NCBI RefSeq assembly: GCF_947489365.1
Contig: NZ_CANLDB010000005.1
Coordinates: 292,132-356,131, forward strand
Direction of reading: 5' to 3'
DNA: 64,000 nt
Source of the DNA: an uncultured Nocardioides sp.
GTDB taxonomy: Bacteria; Actinomycetota; Actinomycetes; Propionibacteriales; Nocardioidaceae
In this document: one piece after another, positions 59,173 through 64,000 of the stretch
Position numbering within the stretch: position 1 is the stretch's first letter
How the letters are laid out: every line of letters starts with the position of its first letter
Translations under genes and position numbers: made by a program
Notes under the pieces: model-generated
What the model was told of the DNA's origin: nothing
Databases searched by the model: none
Seen by the model: only the letters and a program-made list of their open reading frames with translations

Positions 59173-59540
59173 CGACTGGACCTTGGCAGACTATTTTGAA
59201 CTGGGCGCCAAAGTGTTGCGTCCAGAGCGCATTCGATATGCGGGAGATATCGGGATTTCTTGATAGTTGCCTATCCTGATATCTCGCTATCAGGGGGGGC
59301 ATCTGCACCCACGGGCAGCCGTCCTTCGCGATCCCGAAAATGGCAGCGGCGTCGCGGGGTTTCTTCAACAACACCGTGATGCGCGAAAAGTTGGCGGAAG
59401 GCATCTCGGGGCCCTTCACAAACCGCCACCCGTACGGCGCGGACGGTTCGCGTGATGAGCTTGCGGCCAATAACTGTTTCCAAAACGCCCGGGCAGGGCG
59501 AGTCCGAAACTTTCGCTGCTAAGGCAGGCATTCTCTTGCC
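59173..59540. other. lower-GC gap with several GATATC-like repeats
   Basis: This stretch is less GC-rich than its surroundings and has short open frames on both strands, none convincing. It contains an inverted repeat (59275-59294) and several GATAT/ATATC strings between 59234 and 59284, which look like a regulatory or recombination site. Confidence 0.4.
59275..59294. promoter_or_regulatory. inverted repeat CCTGATA/TATCAGG
   Basis: CCTGATA (59275-59281) and TATCAGG (59288-59294) are exact reverse complements with a 6-base centre, followed by a G run. It may be an operator or a weak terminator after the gene at 58735. Confidence 0.5.
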
Positions 59541-60455
59541 ATGAATTTCGAACCGAGGGGACGCGGTGGACGTCCGAGCAAGGGTGACCGAATACTGCTA
59601 GCCACCCGAGTACCACCTGCTCTTGCGGCACGCGTGGATATTGAAGCGCTTTCCCTGTTCATGACTCGTAGCGAGTACCTCGCCCTCCATCTGGACGCCA
59701 CGCACGCGTCCGTGGACCTCGACGTCGCCTCCACCCTGTCCACGTCGGGCCCTGAGACGGTGCCCGGTGGCGGGTCGGTCACGCCCTCGCGAGTCTCACC
59801 GCGGTGGACGAGCCGCATTCCGGTCGCCGTCAACGACGTCACAGAGGTAGCGCAGCGTCTCGACGCCGCAGCTCGGCAGGTTGGACTGAGCGGTACCGAC
59901 TTCGGCGCAGTGCTCGGCGTCTCCGCGGCCCGCTTCCGCGGATTCCTCGATGGAGGCCTGGAGACGCCCGCGCACCTTCTCCTACGCGCGGAGCGTGTCT
60001 CCGCCGGACTCAGGAGGGCGAAGGACTCGGGGCGCGTCACGGCCTTGGACGTCTGCGACTTCGTCGGCCCGTCGATACGCCACCGCGCTGTGGGCGCGGC
60101 AGTCAACTTCTGCGCCGTCGGCTTGACGGACCTGTTGCAGTGTCAGGAGCAGGACCCGACCGCCCTGCCCGCCTGGGAAGCCATCCCATCGCCCACCGGT
60201 TTCCTGGAATGGGATGTTCTGATCGCGACGATGGTGGGTCAGGTGTTCCGGTTCCAGCATCGAGACCCCCCGGAATGGGCGGTTCGCCGCGCGCGTCGGC
60301 TCAAGACGCCACGAGTCATCCTGACCGACGGCTACACCCCTGACGACGTCAAGAGACTCACCCCGCGCTGGCTCAGCGCCTACGGTGTCTTCGTCTCCAG
60401 CGACAGTCTCGGCATGTTGTCGAGAGATGCTCTCGACCTACCCGCCGGACCATGA
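59541..60455 (+). CDS. RHH/HTH DNA-binding protein with unknown C-terminal domain
   Basis: The 304-residue protein starts MNFEPRGRGGRPSKGDRILL. The segment RILLATRVPPALAARVDIEA and LFMTRSEYLALHLD looks like a ribbon-helix-helix unit after a basic AT-hook-like GRGGRPSKG. Residues about 100-150 form a second helix-turn-helix-like part (LSGTDFGAVLGVSAARFRGF). The C-terminal half (VGPSIRHRAVGAAVNFCAVG, RRLKTPRVILTDGYTPDDV, SAYGVFVSSDSLGML) is unrecognised. It may be a regulator with a sensing or toxin-like domain. No clear partner is adjacent. Confidence 0.6.
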   Translation: MNFEPRGRGGRPSKGDRILLATRVPPALAARVDIEALSLFMTRSEYLALHLDATHASVDLDVASTLSTSGPETVPGGGSVTPSRVSPRWTSRIPVAVNDVTEVAQRLDAAARQVGLSGTDFGAVLGVSAARFRGFLDGGLETPAHLLLRAERVSAGLRRAKDSGRVTALDVCDFVGPSIRHRAVGAAVNFCAVGLTDLLQCQEQDPTALPAWEAIPSPTGFLEWDVLIATMVGQVFRFQHRDPPEWAVRRARRLKTPRVILTDGYTPDDVKRLTPRWLSAYGVFVSSDSLGMLSRDALDLPAGP

Positions 60456-60518
60456 CCGGCACCCGACCACCGACGCCCGCGAGCGGGCGTTCCTCAGGGA
60501 GGGCAGAGCCGGTGCGAA

Positions 60519-61073
60519 TCAGAGAGCGGGCGCGCCGCGCCCCGTCACCCGTAGCCAATTGTCGAAGTCCGGTGGCGCGGTCGCGCGGCCGCCCGTGCCC
60601 CACTGCACGATTGCTTGATGCACGAGGCCGAGATAGTCCTCAACGAAGGCACGCCACAGCGCATCCGGCTCAGGTAGCTCAACGGTGCCCATGTCCGGGC
60701 GGACCGACACCAAGGCAAGTCCACCGAACACCTCACCTGCCGCGCTAGTCACGCTGCGGCCAACGTGACGCCAAGGACGGGGTAGCAGGTGGGTTTGGCG
60801 CCGCGATTCCCTCGACCATGTCGCGATCGCTGAGACCACCTCGGCCTGGTCCAGATCCACCCAGCCGAACCGCTTCACCAGGTCGTGCAACACCTCCAGC
60901 ACGTCAGTCAGCTTCGAGGCGGCCTCTCTGCGGGCGGCCCGGGCTTCCGCCGCCTTCGCGGCTCGGACAGAAAGGCAGTAACCGACCGAGGCCACCATCG
61001 AGCCTGACAGCAGGAGGGGCAACAACGTCGTCACGGCATCCACGCCCTCGATCGTGCCGACGACCACCGACAT
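60519..61073 (-). CDS. single-TM membrane-anchored hypothetical protein
   Basis: ATG 61073 (MSVVVGTIEGVDAVTTLLPL) is used because the upstream frame is unsupported. The 184-residue product has one N-terminal membrane helix (TTLLPLLLSGSMVASVGYC), then a basic helix (RAAKAAEARAARREAASKL). A soluble helical domain of about 130 residues follows, with LTDVLEVLHDLVKRFGWVDL and LWRAFVEDYLGLVHQAIVQW. This resembles small membrane-tethered partners of toxin systems, but no family is recognised. The Xre-like gene at 61352 lies upstream on the same strand. Confidence 0.6.
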   Translation of the reverse strand: MSVVVGTIEGVDAVTTLLPLLLSGSMVASVGYCLSVRAAKAAEARAARREAASKLTDVLEVLHDLVKRFGWVDLDQAEVVSAIATWSRESRRQTHLLPRPWRHVGRSVTSAAGEVFGGLALVSVRPDMGTVELPEPDALWRAFVEDYLGLVHQAIVQWGTGGRATAPPDFDNWLRVTGRGAPAL

Positions 61074-61351
61074 TGAGCTTGGCCCGTCAGGCGGCCTCGC
61101 GAACGTGAGGCTGCCGCGGTCGTTCCTGAGCGCGACGCGTGACGTCCGATCAGGTTCTGCCTCGTGCTCTCCTACCCCCTGTGGACAGCAATCGTCAGGC
61201 ACATGCGCTCAGGGTCCCGCTCGAAACAACCGGCTAGGACGCCGGCGGCGGCGAGGTGCCGCTCTGGCGGGATCGCCCAACTCATCCATCTTCTGCGCCT
61301 GGCAGGGCCCGCGCCGCACAACCGTGAGGCCCAGGTCCTGTCGGACTCTGG

Positions 61352-61768
61352 TCACCGCTCAAACTCCGCTCGGAGGATGTGCGCGTAGTCGCGCAGACTC
61401 CGTTCGTCATGCCCGAGGTTTACCCATTCCAGCGGGCTCAGGCCGTCCAACTCGGGGGCCGGGGTCTTCGCCACTATCGCCGTCGTCCAGGGGTCGCGGT
61501 AGCTCAGCAACGTCATGAACGCCGCCAGGGCGGGTTTGACCCGAACGGTCGCGTCGTGGCGCTCGAACTGGAAGACGGGGTAGCGGATCGTCAAGGCGTC
61601 GGCGGCGGTGAGACCCAGCAGTTGCCCGGCATTGCACATCTCTCGCAGTTCACGATCGTTTAGTTCGAGCGTCGAGCGGACCTTCTTCTCGCTCCACATA
61701 GGTGCGACAAGGTCTACTAGTTCGACGCGTCCCCCTGGGTGACGGCGAGCGTCATCTCGTTCGCCCAT
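61352..61768 (-). CDS. second MbcA/ParS/Xre antitoxin-like protein
   Basis: AGGAGGGTG precedes ATG 61768. The 138-residue protein has an N-terminal helix-turn-helix-like part (APMWSEKKVRSTLELNDREL) and the toxin-binding C-terminus: IRYPVFQFERHDATVRVKPA, then FMTLLSYRDPWTTAIVAKTP and ELDGLSPLEWVNLGHDERSL. Its partner would be expected to be a RES toxin, but none is adjacent. The only RES gene in the window is at 54291, with its own antitoxin. The downstream membrane protein at 60519 could be an alternative partner, or this is an orphan antitoxin. Confidence 0.7.
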   Translation of the reverse strand: MGERDDARRHPGGRVELVDLVAPMWSEKKVRSTLELNDRELREMCNAGQLLGLTAADALTIRYPVFQFERHDATVRVKPALAAFMTLLSYRDPWTTAIVAKTPAPELDGLSPLEWVNLGHDERSLRDYAHILRAEFER

Positions 61769-61983
61769 CGCACCCTCCTGGTCGTCTTCGCTGTCGCGCA
61801 GGGCCGCTCGGCCACATCGCTCCTGGGGACGCTAGCGCCGCGTCGGCGACCTTCGAGAAACAGCAACGACCCTGGTGACCGTCCTGGCGCACTCCGACGA
61901 TTATTGGCTCCGGCGGCATCTACCGGTCGGGGCGTGCGCCTGGGGCCGAGGCGTCTGTCCGGTCCAGGACTCGGACTTCAGGT

Positions 61984-62259
61984 CTAGGCCGTCGAGGTCA
62001 CCGGGTCCGGCACCGCGACGGGCTCATCGCGGGAGCCGCCAGCCTGCTCGACAAGCAGAGCGAGCGGCTCGACCCCCATCTGGGATGCTATGCGCTCAAC
62101 GGACCGCAGCGACAGGTTGCGCTCTCCTCGTTCCACGCCGCCGATGTAGGTCCGGTGATAGCCGAGCGACAGCGCCAAGGCCTCCTGCGACAGGCCCCGC
62201 TCGACCCGAACGCGGCGAACGTTGCGGCCCAGCACCCGCTGCAATTCGCCTTCGACCAC
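61984..62259 (-). CDS. XRE-family regulator resembling restriction-modification C proteins
   Basis: The 91-residue product (GTG 62259) has an XRE helix-turn-helix: LGRNVRRVRVERGLSQEALA, then LSLGYHRTYIGGVERGERNL and SLRSVERIASQMGVEPLALL. The size and the SxEALA...YIGGVERGERN pattern are typical of C proteins controlling restriction-modification genes, and of related small repressors. A 10-bp palindrome resembling a C-box core lies 40 bases upstream. No restriction or methylase gene is adjacent, so its target is unknown; it may only regulate itself. Confidence 0.8.
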   Translation of the reverse strand: MVEGELQRVLGRNVRRVRVERGLSQEALALSLGYHRTYIGGVERGERNLSLRSVERIASQMGVEPLALLVEQAGGSRDEPVAVPDPVTSTA

Positions 62260-62298
62260 ACGGACCAGCGTCGAACCGCGCTACTGATTGATCTACAG

Positions 62299-62308
62299 AC
62301 TTATAAGT
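62299..62308. promoter_or_regulatory. palindrome ACTTATAAGT, C-box-like
   Basis: ACTTATAAGT is a perfect 10-bp palindrome within CAGACTTATAAGTAG, close to the GACT..AGTC core of known controller-protein operators. It lies 40-49 bases upstream of the XRE gene start and contains TATAAG, which could also serve as a -10 element. Confidence 0.45.
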
Positions 62309-63536
62309 AGCGGGAGCTTGGCTCAGCGCCGGCCGACCCCGCGGAGCGGTCCGCTCGACTCGGAGGTTCGGCAAAACCCGACATGTCGGGCACACGGCTT
62401 CCTGGCGAGGCACGCCGAGCTTGTCGACACGACCACCGCGGCGACCTCCAGCCCGCACATGGTTCGCGACCTGCGGGTGGACCAGCCAGGTGGAAGCGCC
62501 GCTCGCTTCCTCCAGGCTCCGGGGTGGTCGCTGGCTCAACTGCGCGAGGGCAGGTCAACCGGTCGTGGTCGCCCATAGGGGCGTGCGGCGCGACCGAAAG
62601 ACGGGCGTGCCCGGTTCGCCGCCGGCCAGCCGCCGCTACGCGGTGGGCCACTTTCACTGAGGCCGAGTGGCACAGTCGGCGAGTATCGCTCCGCGCGGTT
62701 GCAGGGTTTCGCGCCGTCTGTGCCAGTTCCGGGGAAAACTGGCGGAAAACTGGCACGGGGTGTTTCCGCAGGTCAGAGGGGGTTTCAAGTAGTAGTAGAG
62801 AGGAGAGACCAGTTCTTAGGAGAGAGATAGATACGTAACAGGAGACACCCCTCTCTTCTTCACCCCAGATCCTTCAACTACACCCTCTCCTTCCTTATAT
62901 GGGTCCTATGTAGAGAACTGGACGTGGCACGGACCTCACTCAGAGGCCTTCAAACCGCCTCTGACCTGCGGAAACGCGCGGCCAGTTTCGTCACCGGGGA
63001 TGGCGCCAGACGCCGGAAACGGCACACGACGCAACCAGGGCCCACCCCGCAGCCGCCGTTCGGGCGCGAATCGTGCCGCGCGGGAAGCCCGCACCAGTAC
63101 CCCGCTATGGCGCGCCGTCGCGCAGAGGCTGACGGGGGCAGTGCGAGCGAGACGTGCGGATCCCGTGGCTCGAAGCTCAACGGTCGTCACCCACCGACGA
63201 GCGATCCGTCTACGCACGGGTCCTCGGACCCGTCCAACCCGGCGTCCTTCCGCGTGCCGGTGCGTCGCCGCGAGTCTCGCTGGGCCCCGGCACCACGATG
63301 CGGGGCCGTCGCGTCGCGGTCTCGCGCCAGCCGGCGAGGCTGACCGGCCTACCGGCGGTACCTTCGGTAGGTGGACCCGCCTCGGACCGACGCTCGCGGG
63401 CGTCGTCGGGCACCGCGATGCGCCCGCTTCTGGTCACCTTAGCGACGGCCCGGGTCGCCGCTGGTCGGGCGATCCCGCGGCCCGGTGGCCAACCACTTGA
63501 TGCGCGAAAGACCATCTCAGACGGTCGGAGAGTCCA
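62309..63536. other. long intergenic region with purine- and pyrimidine-rich tracts
   Basis: No gene is firmly supported over about 1.2 kb. From about 62785 to 62925 the GC content drops: a purine-rich tract (AGTAGTAGTAGAGAGGAGAG) is followed by a pyrimidine-rich tract, and CCAGTTCT (about 62810) and AGAACTGG (about 62915) are inverted copies. A plus-strand frame at 63154-63540 overlaps the next ATG by four bases but has a shadow-like composition. Promoter, attachment site or origin functions are possible. Confidence 0.4.
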
Positions 63537-64000
63537 ATGAGGCGAAAGACATCTAGAAGCCGAGACCCCGCCGGTTCTCACCGCCGCGAGACGCTCACCT
63601 TCGAAGGCGGGTCGGCAGTGCTCGACGGGAGACACGTATACGAGCACCTGCACCTGAGCGACGAACAGCACCAGGAGATGGTGCGGGCGATGCTCGCGCA
63701 GAGCCCCGCTCTGACCCAGGCCCGCGACGAGACGAGCGCACGAATCCGGGCAGCCTGCGCGAGCGCGGATGGCCTGTCCTTCCTGGCGTTCATGAGCGTG
63801 ATGTATCTCAACAAAGACGCCGACACCTACCGCGAAGGCGAGGACGATAGGTCGCCGGCGCACGTCGAATGGCTCGGTCTGCAGTGCTTGCCTTACGCGC
63901 ATCGTCGTGAAACCACCGAGCAGACCACCGAGCAGACCACCGAGCAGACCACCGAGCAGACCACCGAGCAGACCACCGAGCAGACCACCGAGCAGACCAC
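63537..64000 (+). CDS. partial hypothetical protein entering a (TTEQ)n repeat
   Basis: GGAGAG precedes ATG 63537 and the frame runs off the window. The first 125 residues start MRRKTSRSRDPAGSHRRETL. They contain RHVYEHLHLSDEQHQEMVRA, then CASADGLSFLAFMSVMYLNK and VEWLGLQCLPYAHRRE. The frame then enters at least seven TTEQ repeats encoded by a 12-bp tandem repeat. The basic start and a helical core could be a DNA- or partner-binding domain, with the repeats as a linker. The full length and function are unknown. Confidence 0.6.
   Translation, partial: MRRKTSRSRDPAGSHRRETLTFEGGSAVLDGRHVYEHLHLSDEQHQEMVRAMLAQSPALTQARDETSARIRAACASADGLSFLAFMSVMYLNKDADTYREGEDDRSPAHVEWLGLQCLPYAHRRETTEQTTEQTTEQTTEQTTEQTTEQTTEQT
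63912..64000 (+). repeat. 12-bp tandem repeat encoding TTEQ
   Basis: ACCACCGAGCAG is repeated perfectly seven times from 63912 to 63995 and continues to the end of the window. Copies are identical at the DNA level, which suggests recent expansion or possible length variation. Confidence 0.9.

Noticed and set aside
63210..63902. 230-codon minus-strand frame near the right edge
   Set aside because: It is antisense to the better supported gene at 63537, which has a ribosome binding site and continues into an in-frame repeat.
1..64000. CRISPR arrays
   Set aside because: No set of regularly spaced 20-40 base direct repeats was seen; the tandem repeats present have 7-, 9- and 12-base units without spacers.

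Overview
The window is high-GC DNA with frequent GTG starts. It carries two Lsr2-type nucleoid proteins, actinobacterial-style small membrane proteins and several leaderless-looking promoters (TANNNT about 6 bp before the start codon). It is therefore almost certainly from an actinomycete (Actinomycetota). Genus cannot be fixed from the sequence, and no rRNA or complete tRNA gene was seen. The gene content is accessory: few housekeeping genes, many small proteins, toxins, recombination functions and defence-type enzymes, and several broken genes. It reads as a defence/mobile island.

Layout. 0.3-4 kb: Lsr2, then two divergent operons of tiny membrane proteins around a helix-turn-helix gene, ending in a frameshifted nuclease. 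4.4-12 kb: an 1,828-residue RHS/YD-repeat exported toxin with a candidate immunity gene, then a secreted metallophosphoesterase. 12-13.4 kb: a compact operon with an EpiD/CoaC-type flavoprotein and very small reading frames. 13.6-17 kb: a papain-like cysteine protease, an ECF sigma factor and associated proteins. 17-24 kb: two exact DnaA boxes, an HEAGH protein, a frameshifted dGTPase and a very large serine-recombinase-like protein. 24-29.7 kb: small genes, a lipoprotein followed by a paralogue of the first helix-turn-helix gene, and a short relative of the RHS toxin with its own candidate immunity gene.

30-41 kb is the strongest defence locus: a DUF1156-type DNA methylase, a protein with a QxK nuclease signature, an unknown partner, a 1,437-residue Cas4/Dna2-like nuclease-helicase and an ApeA-like HEPN protein. 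41.6-48.6 kb holds a second Lsr2, a duplicated-domain protein, DprA (SLOG) coupled to a ComF-like phosphoribosyltransferase, and a second such transferase. 49-52 kb has a decayed serine protease, a winged-helix regulator facing a phosphoribosyltransferase-like protein across a 33-bp palindrome, and a Ser/Thr kinase divergent from a small unknown gene. 53-55 kb is a RES/Xre toxin-antitoxin pair. 55.9-58.1 kb is a three-gene operon (membrane protein, LysR-like regulator, UMP-kinase-like enzyme). 59.5-62.3 kb has further regulators, including a second MbcA/ParS/Xre antitoxin-like protein and a C-protein-like XRE regulator. The last gene enters a (TTEQ)n repeat and runs off the window.

System proposals (methylase plus nuclease plus helicase; sigma plus protease; DprA plus phosphoribosyltransferase; LysR plus UMP kinase) are inferences from motifs and gene order. 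No database search was run.
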